Part shown: positions 10,472 through 23,109 of the stretch, one piece after another
Layout: each line of letters opens with the position of its first letter
Position numbering within the stretch: position 1 is the stretch's first letter
Origin: Batkoa obscura
Taxonomy: Eukaryota > Entomophthoromycota > Entomophthoromycetes > Entomophthorales > Batkoaceae
Direction of reading: 5' to 3'
Assembly: GCA_030770535.1 (NCBI GenBank)
Contig: JASVEC010000004.1
Location: 1,488,001-1,552,000 of the forward strand
Length of the DNA: 64,000 nucleotides
Notes under the pieces: model-generated
The model's database searches: none
Seen by the model: the letters and a program-made list of their open reading frames with translations, nothing else
What the model was told of the DNA's origin: nothing
Position numbers and translations under genes: made by a program

Positions 10472-11425
10472 ATTATACCACCCCTGCTATTAGAAATTGA
10501 ATTTTTAACCAAACTCCACAAAAATGTTTGATCATATTTAGTCAATTTTATTTAAATTCGACTATGATTTTTTAACCAACCAATTCGTTATTTAGATTTT
10601 GAATGATGAATAGTTTGGTACTTGGTCTGTCATATCAGCCATCATATTTTTAGCCAAAATCGTTAAAATTGTGACAATTAATGTGAAACAGACCGAGCAC
10701 AATAGCTTTAAACTGTCAGCTAAGTGACGCAGCATTAATATCTATGACAAATGTATACTCCCTAACCAGCATAAATTATTCTCCCCTTTTAAAACTCAAA
10801 ATAATTCATATATGCGCACAATGTTTCAGTACAAACTATACCCTTTACAAAGTCATTTTAATAGCAGCAAACAAGATGAATTAAACGAAACAATAATGTA
10901 TTTTTATGTATTACTTTCAAAAATAGCTCTAAATATAGTCAAACTTATTATAAATTAACATTCAAACGATTTTAAATCAAAATATATTGGCATTGTGTAT
11001 TATAAGCTCCTATGTTGAGAACTAAAAGGATTTAAGCTAAACATGTTGAGCTTAAGACCCATAATCTCAAAAATTAACGATTATTGTTTTTATAAGTAAA
11101 TTATAAGTAATATAAAATATATACTGAAGGAGGTACTTTAATGGTATATGTTTATATTTACAAAGTGGGCATACGCTTTGATGAGAATTATAAAAAATTG
11201 CTTTTCCGTTAAAATAAATTTTCTAGTTAATTTTTTTCAAAGATTTCAAATTATAAAAAATCGAAGAGCTGTTACCAAATCACGTTCAAAGTACAACCAA
11301 TAGCTGATGATCGTAAAGTTGTACCAAATATAATTTATTAATAAAAACTATATGAGATATATAAGCCCATACCAAACAGTCGAAATAAAAGGTGTCTGTA
11401 GAAAACATCCAATTTAATTATTTGT
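10472..11425. other. Intergenic, no gene seen
   Basis: Upstream region of the ELL pseudogene and downstream region of RUB1. No frame or element recognised. Confidence 0.5.
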
Positions 11426-11903
11426 TTAAATTCCACCACGTAAAGCTAAAACTAAATGAAGTACTGAGCCACCTTCAATTCCATAAGAGGAAGCAGGTTT
11501 ATCATCAGCCCTAAATTAAATGTCATTATATGACTTTTTTTACCTAACTTTAATCTTACATTTGTTTACCACCAAAAATTAATCTAAATAATTAAATTAA
11601 TCGCTATTTAATTTAAATTTAACTTGCTTCACCTTTGTTGTGCTGGAGGAATACCTTCTTTTTCTTCCAATCTTTCTTTGATGCGCATGATCTTTTTTGA
11701 ATAAATCAATACTATCAATTTATACGTTTAAATTAAACTTACTGGATCATCAGGTTCAATATCAAACTCAAACTTTTAAATTTTAAAAATTAATCAACAA
11801 AAAAATTATTTAACCAATACCTCTCTTCCCGTTAAAGTCTAAAATTTTAATTAGTATTAGAGATATTAACATGTAGTTAACTTACTTTGATTTTGATTAA
11901 CAT
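11426..11903 (-). CDS. RUB1: NEDD8/RUB1 ubiquitin-like modifier
   Basis: A 77-residue NEDD8, the modifier joined to cullins to activate cullin-RING ubiquitin ligases. The six exons are 11886-11903, 11821-11838, 11743-11772, 11633-11691, 11560-11583 and 11426-11510; they sum to 234 bases. The spliced protein starts MLIKIKTLTGREFEFDIEP, continues with IKERLEEKEGIPPAQQR, LIFGGKQMADDKPASSYGI and EGGSVLHLVLALRGGI. It ends in Gly-Gly plus one residue, which a NEDD8 protease must remove, as in yeast Rub1 (RGGN). Ala72 of the ALRGG tail, rather than ubiquitin's Arg72, separates it from ubiquitin. Five introns of 47-52 bases divide a coding sequence of 234 bases, and the first two exons are only 18 bases each. 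It is too finely split to show as one frame. Confidence 0.93.
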
Positions 11904-12467
11904 TTTATTATGACTGTATTATTTTAAAAAAGCTTTTAACCACAGCAGGTTTAAATTTTACCTAAAATTGGAACAACTTTGATTGGCCACAAAGAATTTA
12001 AATTGTATAGTGATGAAAACACTACAATCACAATGTACTTCATTTTTAATTTTGCTGATAATTTGTTCAAATTTTAAGCTAGTTAAAAAAGGAACATGTT
12101 TCAAAATCAGAAAGGACGCTCCCTTTTGACAAAAAAATGTTCTTTAGAGTACAATCGAGTCTAATTAACAAACAAATAAGTATATAGATGATAACATTAA
12201 TGTTTTTCTCATTAGTAGTTATTGAAAAAAATAAAATAATTTACTATAAATGAATGGACCGATGAGCTTAACCGAGATTTATGGGATTTCAATTAAACCA
12301 GTTAAAGTCCAAGAATCAATTTATTTAAAGATACGATTTAAGCGTGCGATTAGATTAAAATCTAGAAAACATTTTTTAAATTAATTAAATTTTAGGTAAC
12401 TTTATACAACAAAATAAAAAATATGTAATAATGTATTAATTAGAAGTTTAAATATAAATCAATAAAA
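11904..12467. other. Divergent intergenic region RUB1/QCR8
   Basis: No gene recognised. It must hold the promoters of both RUB1 (minus) and QCR8 (plus); I see no clear motif. Confidence 0.5.
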
Positions 12468-12737
12468 ATGGCCGGAGGAAAATACCAAGGACACTGGGGA
12501 TATATGGGTGGACCAACTCAAAAGGGGATTGTTACTTATTCTTTATCACCTTTTCAACAAAGAGCTTATGCTGGTTATTTCAAAAAAAGTTTTTTTAGTA
12601 TGGTAAAACGTTTCGGCGCTCAAGTACCTTACATTGCTCCAGCTTTCGCTTTAGGCTACTCCGTTTACGCTTGGGGTAATGCTAAAAACGCTTATTATAA
12701 CTCCAAAGCTGGTGCTCATGAAAAAGCTGACCACTAA
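12468..12737 (+). CDS. QCR8: Cytochrome bc1 complex subunit 8 (UcrQ/QCR8)
   Basis: An 89-residue, single-exon subunit of ubiquinol-cytochrome c reductase in the mitochondrial inner membrane. It begins MAGGKYQGHWGYMGGP and has the family motif KGIVTYSLSPFQQRAYAGYF, followed by the single membrane helix around residues 60-75 (PAFALGYSVYAWG). Length and motif order match fungal Qcr8. Its presence shows aerobic respiration and excludes an anaerobic rumen fungus. Unlike most neighbours it has no intron. Confidence 0.95.
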   Translation: MAGGKYQGHWGYMGGPTQKGIVTYSLSPFQQRAYAGYFKKSFFSMVKRFGAQVPYIAPAFALGYSVYAWGNAKNAYYNSKAGAHEKADH

Positions 12738-13179
12738 GCTATTAAAAGAATTTTTTATATATAGTTTGACTTTTATTATTATCGAAGATGTTATATTTTT
12801 AAATGTTTAATAGATAAATTAAATTTAGAGATTTTAAATTTTGTTTTATATCAGAATAGTAGAATATTCTACGTACAAGTTAGTTAATTTTGTTTTGAAG
12901 CTTTTTTAAGAATACAATGTATTACTTTCTGATCGTTAGATATGTTAATATACATAGTTTCTTATATAGCAGTCGCTGGTTATTTTTCTTCATAGCGATG
13001 ATAATAACAAAATGATGATTTTTTATAATTAATATTTCTTGCTTCTTAAAAATTAAACCAATCAAAGCTAATCGGTTGTTCTATGAATTTACAAAATGGC
13101 TTAAAATTGATTAAAAGACAGAACAATGAATTTTGTTTTACATTTTTATAATAATAATAACAACACGTAATAAAAGAAA
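12738..13179. other. Intergenic, no gene seen
   Basis: AT-rich gap between QCR8 and the ADF-H/PH gene; nothing recognised. Confidence 0.5.
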
Positions 13180-14560
13180 ATGAGCTGTGATTTAAGTGAA
13201 ACTTCAATCGCAGAGTCCTACCAAAAAATTTTAAATCGTGAGATCAGTTGGTAACTAATTTTAATTTTGAAATGTTTTTATTATAATTGTTTAGGTTTGT
13301 TTTAGGCTATGGCGACACCAGGGAAAAATTATTTTTATATTCCAAAGGTTTAGGTGATGTTGAGGATTTGAAAAAAAACTTAATTGATTCTATTCATTAT
13401 GCCTTACTTTTGTATAATGACCACTTAGTCTATGTTTTATACGTTGATGAAAACTTAAGGTACTCTTTTTATTGCTTCTTTATTGACCTTTATTAAATAC
13501 TTTCTGTATAGTGGTGTTCGTAGAGGTAGTATCATTTTAATTCTAAACTGCTTTATTTAAATAGAATCAATTAGCTAGGACTGTAGTTCATGGACGTTCT
13601 GTATCGGCTTTTTTTGAAGTAAAACCAATGATTAAATTTATATATATTATTTAACTATAAAATTAGCAAATTGATGTTAGTTTACATATTACTAATTTGG
13701 ACAATTTAACAGTCGAAGCAGTAGAAAATGCAATTAAAAATAAAGCTGGAAACGCAATTTCCGAACCAAAGGAGAATGGAAATTTAACTGATATTATAGC
13801 ATCTTCGGCAGGTACAATTACAGGTGCTTACCCATCGGAAAGCAACCCATCTGACATATACCCTTCAGAAACTATTTTATCTGCTGGGGACCACGATACT
13901 GAAGACTCTAATATATTATTTAATCCTAACTCTTCAGCATTTAATCAATCCACTCCAGTTTTTGAAGAAGAGTCTACATTGCCAAAAGAACTTCCAGTTA
14001 AAATTAATTTAGAAGAAGAAGCTAAAAGAAAAATTCAAGAAGCTTGGCAAAAGAGACAATCTGTACGCTTACAGTTTACTAATCTCCCAGATGAAGATGT
14101 AAGAATCAACGGAAACCAATTAAATATACTAATTAACTTTATAGGCATCTCAAATTATGGATTATATAACTGTACAAGGCGATGGATCTTATGTAATACA
14201 ACTTTATAATGATTTATACTAATACTAAAAGTAGATCTAGTTTTGGAAAAGACGTTGGTATGTAATACGTGGCGAAACTATTTATTTTTACAGAGATCCA
14301 ATTGTAAATAGTTAATAGTAACTATGATTTTATTTAAATATTAATAATTTATATAGGAAAAATATCCAATTTCATGCTTAGATTTAGGTAGTGGAAAAGT
14401 ATATGTTAAGGAATGCAGTATAGATACTTTGATTCCAAATTCATTTCATTTAAGTATTGATAAAGGAGAAACTAAAGATGAACTTTTATTCTTCTCAGAT
14501 TCTAGCGCACAAATGCAAAGCGCTATTAAGGCCATTCAATCTAATTCTATGTCATATTAA
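13180..14560 (+). CDS. ADF-H (drebrin/coactosin-like) plus PH domain protein
   Basis: A 346-residue protein from eight exons: 13180-13250, 13295-13459, 13512-13525, 13575-13618, 13667-14098, 14145-14192, 14241-14303 and 14357-14560. Residues 1 to about 130 form an actin-depolymerising-factor homology domain of the Abp1/coactosin kind (SYQKILNREISWFVLGYGD, GLGDVEDLKKNL, then RTVVHGRSVSAFFEQIDV and AVENAIKNKAGNAIS). A Ser/Pro/Glu-rich linker ends in a charged stretch (EEEAKRKIQEAWQKRQS). Residues from about 247 form a PH domain (FWKRRWYVIRGETIYFYRD) to the end. By family it should bind F-actin and membrane phosphoinositides. Abp1/drebrin proteins normally end in SH3 domains or tails; here a PH domain takes that place. 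Exon 3 is only 14 bases. Domain calls are firm; the function is inferred. Confidence 0.87.
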
Positions 14561-14918
14561 AAAAGTAGAATATTATTATTTTAAATCTTTTATTTTTATT
14601 TTCATTTTTTAAATTCTAATAATGATGTTTAATTTTATGTAAAGAATGAACATTAAACTTGAGAAAAGTTGAAGCTTTTAAACTAGTACTATAACAGGTG
14701 TAATATAATATTTTAAAATCTTATGACGTCATATCAATCCCTTATGTTCTTTTGCTAAATGATAGTGCCCTTTTCTGTCTCAATGTATTGTCCATTTATT
14801 AAGCAAGTTAAAGTATTAACAAATTCTATTGTAAATGGTAAAAAAACATTATACAAATTCAAAAAGTCAAAGATTTACAGCCATTTTAACTAATTTTAAA
14901 CTTCATCCAAGTCTTCGA

Positions 14919-15108
14919 ATGAAAAAAATAACTAGATTAATAATGAAGGTAGAGAGAGAATCACTGACTAATATATTAATGGATATTGTGTAATAGACAT
15001 TTGCAAAGTAGTGGGCTTTAAATATAGTACTGCTAGTCATATTATAGACAAGTATACTATCGGAGAAGATTATATCAGACAACTGAAAGCGGGATATAGG
15101 GGGAAATG
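14919..15108 (+). pseudogene. Possible transposase N-terminal helix-turn-helix remnant (IS630/Tc1-like)
   Basis: Two plus-strand frame pieces, offset by one base and separated by stops, read LTNILMDIV and then DICKVVGFKYSTASHIID and YRGK. The pattern (short helix, 'hydrophobic-G-x-x-x-STA-x-x-I', basic glycine-rich end) resembles the helix-turn-helix at the start of IS630/Tc1-type transposases. The DDE part is not recognisable downstream. The call rests on pattern only. The rest of 14561-15351 shows no gene. Confidence 0.35.
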
Positions 15109-15351
15109 ATGTAGTAAAAAAAACTTTAAGTGATGTGTTTTCATTAAAAATAAATTTTGGAATGTTACATAATTGAACTAAATATTTCAATTGTTTATTT
15201 CATAATACCCTGTCTTACAATTGAAATAATCTTTTTTGAAAAGATCAATGTATCGCAATTATTCTCGTTGATAGTGGATGTATCAGTATTAATAATAGCT
15301 ACATAATTACTAGGCAAAGTATTTATAGTTTTCTATCAACACCTAAGCCTA

Positions 15352-15807
15352 CTAGATAAGAAAAGATGTCCATTCACCATTTTTTACCAGATTATTTATG
15401 CTTAATGGCAGATATTCGTTAATTAAATCACTACCTATATGTAATATTTCCCATACGTTCTCTAATTTACACTTAAATTTGTCGATGGATTCCACTTCAT
15501 CTTCATCCGTAGTGTTTGTTATAACTCTAATGTAACCTTTTTCATACATATCTCTATTAATAATCATTATAATAACAGATTCAACATCATAGTAGGGATT
15601 TAGGGCTCTTTCATAAGTATCTCGTATTAAATCTTCATCAGTTACATCGCGATATTTAATATCATTAATATATTCGTAAGGCTCAATTTGTTCAGTGTTT
15701 TCTTTAGCAATAATAACACCTCTTATTTTTACAATGTTATTTTTGATCTCCTCTGTCTCAAGCTGACTAAAGTTTGATAAAAAGTAAAAGTAAACTCCTT
15801 TGGACAT
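15352..15807 (-). CDS. Hypothetical protein, 151 residues
   Basis: An intronless frame from an ATG, open for 151 codons, with a clearly protein-like, acidic composition and no membrane segment. It contains EPYEYINDIKYRDVTDED and WEILHIGSDLINEYLPL. I do not recognise a family. It is divergent from HIS3, with a gap of 298 bases between the two start codons. Length and codon use make it more likely real than not; it could be a lineage-specific gene. Confidence 0.6.
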   Translation of the reverse strand: MSKGVYFYFLSNFSQLETEEIKNNIVKIRGVIIAKENTEQIEPYEYINDIKYRDVTDEDLIRDTYERALNPYYDVESVIIMIINRDMYEKGYIRVITNTTDEDEVESIDKFKCKLENVWEILHIGSDLINEYLPLSINNLVKNGEWTSFLI

Positions 15808-16105
15808 ATTTGAATCAAATGAAATACAGTTGTGTATTTATTAATCAAACCAACAATTACTATGAAGTTCTTTAAAAACAAAAAAATAGTTTTGCAAATT
15901 AATTAAATCCGCAAATTAACATTTCACATGAAAAACGTTATTGATGTAGTAAATTTACCAAATATAGAAGATCTTCTACTAATTTGACTAAGGGATGCCA
16001 CTAAATGATGAGTAATACCTAATCATTGATAAAAAGGAATCAACAATCAATTCCTAATATCATCGCTTTTACTACTTTTGTTAAATCAAAAACAACACAA
16101 TAATC
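15808..16105. promoter_or_regulatory. Divergent promoter region, hypothetical gene/HIS3
   Basis: 298 bases between two outward-facing start codons, so it should carry both promoters. I see no TATA box or Gcn4-type site (TGACTC) that I would stand behind. Confidence 0.4.
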
Positions 16106-16855
16106 ATGCCAGAGCTAATAAAACTAACTCGAAAAACAAATGAGACCAATATAAATATAGAATTAGAGATTAACGTCCCGTTATCTGTACAGTCAACCCA
16201 AGAGATCAATACTGGTATTGGATTTTTGGATCATGTAAGTATAACTATAGTCCATTGTATTATTTGTAATAATCATATTTAGATGTATCATGCCTTAGCC
16301 AAACACTCCCGTTGGAATTTACTTTTAAACTGTAAAGGTGACTTACATATTGATGATCATCACACTGCTGAAGACACTGCCATTGCTTTGGGTTCAGCTT
16401 TTAAACAAGCTTTAGGTGACTTGAAAGGGATTAAAAGGTTTGGTTATGCTTATGCACCTTTGGATGAAGTGAGTTTTACTTGTTTTATTCTATTAATTAA
16501 TAATAGTATCATCAACTCTTAGGCTTTAGCTAGAGCAGTTATTGATATCTCTGGTAGACCGGGTGCATTTATTGACTTAAATTTAAAAAGAGAAATGTTG
16601 GGTACCTTATCTTGCGAAATGATACCTCATGTACTACAATCTTTTGCTACTGCTGCAGGCGTTACGTTACATGTAGATGTACTCAAAGGCGAAAATGACC
16701 ATCATAAGTAAGTTTTTCCATTATCAGTTGGTTTAGACTTATTGATTTTATATTATAGAGCTGAATCTGCATTTAAAGCGTTAGCGTTAGCTGTTAAACA
16801 AGCCACTGAAAGAACAGAGTCTAATGAAATTCCTAGTACTAAAGGAGTGTTGTAA
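16106..16855 (+). CDS. HIS3: Imidazoleglycerol-phosphate dehydratase
   Basis: A 198-residue enzyme for the sixth step of histidine synthesis, turning imidazoleglycerol phosphate into imidazoleacetol phosphate. The four exons are 16106-16234, 16283-16468, 16523-16707 and 16759-16855. The metal-binding motifs are intact: [15 protein letters not shown], then [16 protein letters not shown], and [17 protein letters not shown] near the end. DISGRPG is also present. It is the stand-alone fungal form, without the bacterial phosphatase fusion. The length agrees with the family (about 195-220 residues). Confidence 0.96.
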
Positions 16856-17161
16856 TGACAAATAACTATGAATAATAAAGTTTAAGTTAAAAATTAAAAA
16901 TATGATCTCATAAGTTAAAAAAAGGTTTTATTTAGGCTTTAAGAACAAGGTCAATAGATTTGATATTTTCATAATGATAAATTAAAATTAATTAATATAA
17001 TTATAAAATAAACGGATACAAAAATAATTAAAGAAAATGTGTAAGTATATTAAAGGAGAAAAAAATTAGATTAGAAATAGGAAGAATTCAATGAGATTAA
17101 AGAGGGAGAGTTATTAAAATCAATAATAATTACTTATATATTGTTACATCACTTACACTAT
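16856..17161. other. Convergent intergenic region HIS3/ARL8
   Basis: About 300 bases shared by the 3' ends of HIS3 and ARL8. No gene seen. Confidence 0.5.
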
Positions 17162-17903
17162 TTAAGTTGATTTCGCATGCTTTATCAACCATTGTAAAGT
17201 AATATCAATATTGACTTGATTTTTGGCTGATATAGAATAACAGCTGACCTCTCTATTACTAATAGATTTAAGGTTTCTATTTTAAAAAAAATATATTAGT
17301 ATTTAAAAAATAAAACGGCTGTAATATAATATAACAAACAATAGTAAATATACTTACAAAAGATCAATAAGTTCATCCACTGTATAAGCATCTGGAAGGT
17401 CATTTTTGTTTCCTAAGACTAATACAGGTATATTGGCTAATTGTGGTTTTTCTAATAAATTCTTAAGTTCACTTTTAGCCGCTTCTATTTTTTCTTTATC
17501 TGCTGCATCAATAACAAAACTAAAAGATATTAGCATTACAATTTCCTTTACTCTATAAATAATAACTTACACAATAGCATTGACTCCTCTACAATATCTC
17601 TCCCACATGGAACGAAACCTAGGTTGTCCACCAATATCCCATAACTTCATAGTCACATTACCTTTGGTTACTTTTCGCATATTGAAACCTACCGTTGGTA
17701 TCATATCTTCGGAAAATTGACCTGACTATTTGAGAAAAAGTAAATAAAAAAGAAAGTAAATTTAATAACAAATGAATTACAGCAATAACGTTAACTAAAG
17801 TAGTTTTACCCGAGTTTTGTAAACCAACTAAAGTTAACTCCATCTCTTCTTTAAAAAATAAACTTCTTAACCAATTTAACAAAGAGCTTATTATGGACGC
17901 CAT
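17162..17903 (-). CDS. ARL8: ARL8 small GTPase
   Basis: A 184-residue ARF-like GTPase. The four exons are 17781-17903, 17571-17725, 17358-17519 and 17162-17276. The amphipathic N-terminus [17 protein letters not shown] is the membrane anchor of ARL8, which is acetylated at the N-terminus rather than myristoylated (no Gly2). G1 is [10 protein letters not shown]3 [10 protein letters not shown], and G4 NKND. The end reads [19 protein letters not shown], the ARL8 signature. In animals ARL8 sits on lysosomes and links them to kinesin and the HOPS complex; it is missing from budding yeasts. Identity is secure from the almost complete alignment with remembered animal ARL8. Confidence 0.95.
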
Positions 17904-19241
17904 TTAAGTTGAATGTTCTATTTTTAAAATAATGAATTAATCGTTATAACTTAATTACAATGATAATAGGTAACTTACCTTATAAACCTTTACGCTAACA
18001 AAAAGGGAGAGTTGATAAAATAACAAAAAACAAAGTAAGGGGGGAGATTGTAGCTTGCTTTTCTAAATGGAAGCTAGTTTTATAACGAATAAATAACAAA
18101 CTGATACAGTTCTTTTTTATTAGTAGTAATTGAGGTTTACAATAAAGCTTAATTCTATGTTTTATTATTCAAATAATAAAAAATATATAATTGAGTTGAG
18201 CAAACTGTAAGTTGGGAATTTAACCTTGAGAAACAAAGAAAGTGAACTAAATAAAAAAGGATAGATATTAATATATATATACAATTTTTATAAATTAATC
18301 TATCAACTCTATATTAAATAAAAAAATGAAAAAAAGATGAAAAAAAGACAAAACAATTATAAAATAAAAGTTAGAATACAAAATAATATTATATTTTTAC
18401 CTCACTCTTTAATATAAAAAATAAGTCTTAAACTTTTTACTTAATTTCAATTCGTTATACTAACATTTGAAACTGGGTTACTCTTTTACTTAATTTGGTT
18501 CATTTTTTAAAATTCTAACCAATTATCTTTGTTATTTAAATTTCTTATTTCACAAGAAATTTTAAGCCTTTATTTTGATTATTTTGGGGATGATATCATC
18601 ATTGAAATTTTACTTTCATCCATCCAAATCACTAAAAACCCGATCATTTGTATAAAATTAATGTATAAAATTAAATAGTTATTCTAATTCTTTAATAATT
18701 AGATGTTGGTACTGAAATGTAATAATAAATAATTTATTTCAGTTTATTTTTAAGAATTTAAGAATTTATTTTAGTAAAATAAGATTAATGAAAAATCAAA
18801 AAGGAGCATTTAATAATTCGATTTAAGTCTTAAGTTCATTTATGTTAATTTTGTTAAATATAAATAAATAAATATTATTTACTTATTTCACATTTAAATT
18901 AAATTATATTCCCTTATTTCACATATTACTTAAATAATATATATATTATATAATTTTATATAATTTTAAACGGAGTTATTTTATTTATTCATATTTAATC
19001 ATGTTCGTAAAACAATACTCTAAAAATATGAATCACATCATATTTCAATTATTATGATAATTAAGTTATTTTTATTTTATTAATAACTTTATTTAAAAAA
19101 TTTAATCCCAAGTAAACTTAAATAACAATAAAACAACATACTTTTTAATTATATTCATTTAGTATTTATTTCAAATTTAAAAAATAAAATTGGCCCACAA
19201 ATATATAGTTACATTCTTAATTATATATCTTCCACTCTTCT
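17904..19241. other. Long AT-rich intergenic region, no gene seen
   Basis: About 1.3 kb upstream of ARL8 and downstream of the NDR kinase gene. Base composition is extreme and no frame, MITE or RNA gene is recognised. Confidence 0.5.
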
Positions 19242-21053
<1,812 letters not shown>

Positions 21054-21568
21054 CTGTTATTTTTTTTGTGTAAAAAATATTAAGTGAATTAAAAATTAAA
21101 ACTAAAATTTAATTGAAATGTTCAGTTTTAATACTAGAACAATTTCAATGGGTGAATTAAAAAAAATGATTACCCTTTTTTCTAAATTTAGTAAACCCAT
21201 TCCTTTGATTGGGAAGTTTTGTCGACTTTATTGGTTCATTTATAAGAAGGTGACATCAAATAAACTTACATTTTGTAACAATAGAAAATGGATAAATTAT
21301 TTGAAATATTAACAAAATCCAGTTGCTATTATTGAAAGTTTAATATTAAAATCTTTAAATCTTTAAATAAAGACAAGCAAAATTATATAAAAGGTATAAA
21401 TACATTTTAAATACTAAAACATTATAACTTATATATTTATTGACAAAAAATATATTCCAATATCCCATATAAGCTCATACTAAAGGATAACAAAAAAGCT
21501 CTAAAATCAAGCCACTAAACTTCTAGATAAACTGCGCCAATGTCACTTCTTCTGTTTCTTAAAATACA
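21054..21568. other. Intergenic, no gene supported
   Basis: Upstream region of the kinase gene. A 64-codon plus-strand frame at 21118-21312 lies here but has no features of a protein and is not called. Confidence 0.5.
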
Positions 21569-22643
21569 CTATTGTACCTTTTTACTCTCTTCTGTACTAT
21601 TTTTCCAAGCCGCCTTAATCTTTAAAGAAATAAAAGCGCCCAATTCAACAAAAGTCAACCTTAACACAAAAGAGGAAAGGCAAGCTACAGCTAGCATAAC
21701 TGTACGATAATATTTTCCAAAATATTCCAAAATACCTGGTGGTGGAGATAATAAATAATTTAGATTTTGTCCAGTGATTAAAGCAAATAAAGCTAAAAAC
21801 GTCATATTATAAAACGCATTTAAACAAAATGACATTATTCCAACGCTTAGACTTGGAGGCCATAATACATACCTGTCAGTAAACATTAATAAAATAGGGG
21901 CAAGAAGTAGGACGTAATGTTCTAAAGAAAAGATAAAAGGGTTTAGTTGTTTTTTTCAAATATATTAAACGAGTTTACCTATCCAAAAGTTTTCAGCTTC
22001 AAAAAAAAAGTCATACCCTCTTAAATCCGGTTGAACAATAGCTAAAGTACTAATCAAATCAAAACAAATCAATTAATTAATATATAATAACAATAACAAT
22101 AACAAACTTACGTTCCCCATAAACCATAAACATAGATATTATAAATTAAGTGAGTTATATTATATTTTTTTGGAAATAATAAAATAAAAGTTAATACTAA
22201 TAGATTAAAGTGACATGGTTGTAATAATACAATTAATTGATTACGTTGGTATTTATAATTGACTATTAACACCCAACTTGTTAAGGTTAATATGGCTAAT
22301 GTATATTCAATTATTGTCACAGACTTTTGTTTATCAAATTTAGCTAATAATTTCCATTGTTTGGACCTGAATACAATAAATGAAAGTATAAATTATTAGT
22401 ATTAATGTTACTCATAATTGATAATAAAAATTACTCTGGATTAATAATCTTTTTTAAAGTAAAAAGAAATAAAGTACAAAATAAAATAAATAATAACAAA
22501 ATTTCATAACCGTGTTGAGCGGGTGATATATACCAAGAACCACCTAATGGATTATTAAAGTCTGTTTCTAATGGCATCTTTTGACTTATTGTTTCTACTA
22601 CCCAAGTCATTCCCTCATTTATGTAACTTAATATGGGTTTCAT
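21569..22643 (-). CDS. TMEM164-family membrane protein
   Basis: A 295-residue multi-pass membrane protein. The four exons are 22435-22643, 22112-22366, 21979-22049 and 21569-21921. Landmarks of the TMEM164 family are WYISPAQHGYEILLL near the N-terminus, LLQPCHFNLL in the middle, QPDLRGYDFFFEAENFWIEH, and ITGQNLNYLLSPPPG near the C-terminus. About seven hydrophobic segments are seen. Mammalian TMEM164 has been reported as an acyltransferase making ether phospholipids and linked to autophagy and ferroptosis; whether this fungal member shares that role is inference. The conserved Cys-His of QPCHF is intact. The C-terminal exon end is the simplest reading; a further small exon is possible because GTACAATAG at the stop could also be a donor. 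Confidence 0.88.
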
Positions 22644-23109
22644 TTTCTAATTTTAATTTTTGTTGAAATAAAAAATTATCTCTACTTTTATGAGGGGTCG
22701 AGATTTATTTTGGTTAAATTTTTTGATTTTTTATCGTAGCGTGTAAGCAGATGCTAAAAATTATTCGTTATGTTTTTATTAGTGTACTAAACTGATTTTT
22801 TTGAAATTTCCATTTCTTCTTTTTATGGCCAATAATAGCAGTATTTCATGTTTATTTTAAATCAAATTAATTATCATGCTCAATAAAATCGAGACTTTAA
22901 ACAGAACCAAAACCACATAAAAATCAGAAACAATTGAAAAACAAAACAATTCCATTTGACAAACTCATAAATTTTTAAAACTCTATCTTTAATATATATA
23001 ATAATAATCATATAAAAAAGTATTATTATTGTAATATTATAATACTTTCATATTATAAAAACCCACATTAATTTGTAAAAAGAGAAGACAATTAATACTA
23101 TCGATTCTT
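22644..23109. other. Intergenic, no gene seen
   Basis: Region between the TMEM164 start and the NOG1 stop. Nothing recognised. Confidence 0.5.

Noticed and set aside
14903-15190. A 95-residue hydrophobic minus-strand frame
   Set aside because: It lies opposite the transposase-like scrap, has no family and looks like AT-rich shadow sequence.
21118-21312. A 64-residue plus-strand frame upstream of the kinase gene
   Set aside because: No domain, no signal peptide, no supporting context; chance length in this composition.
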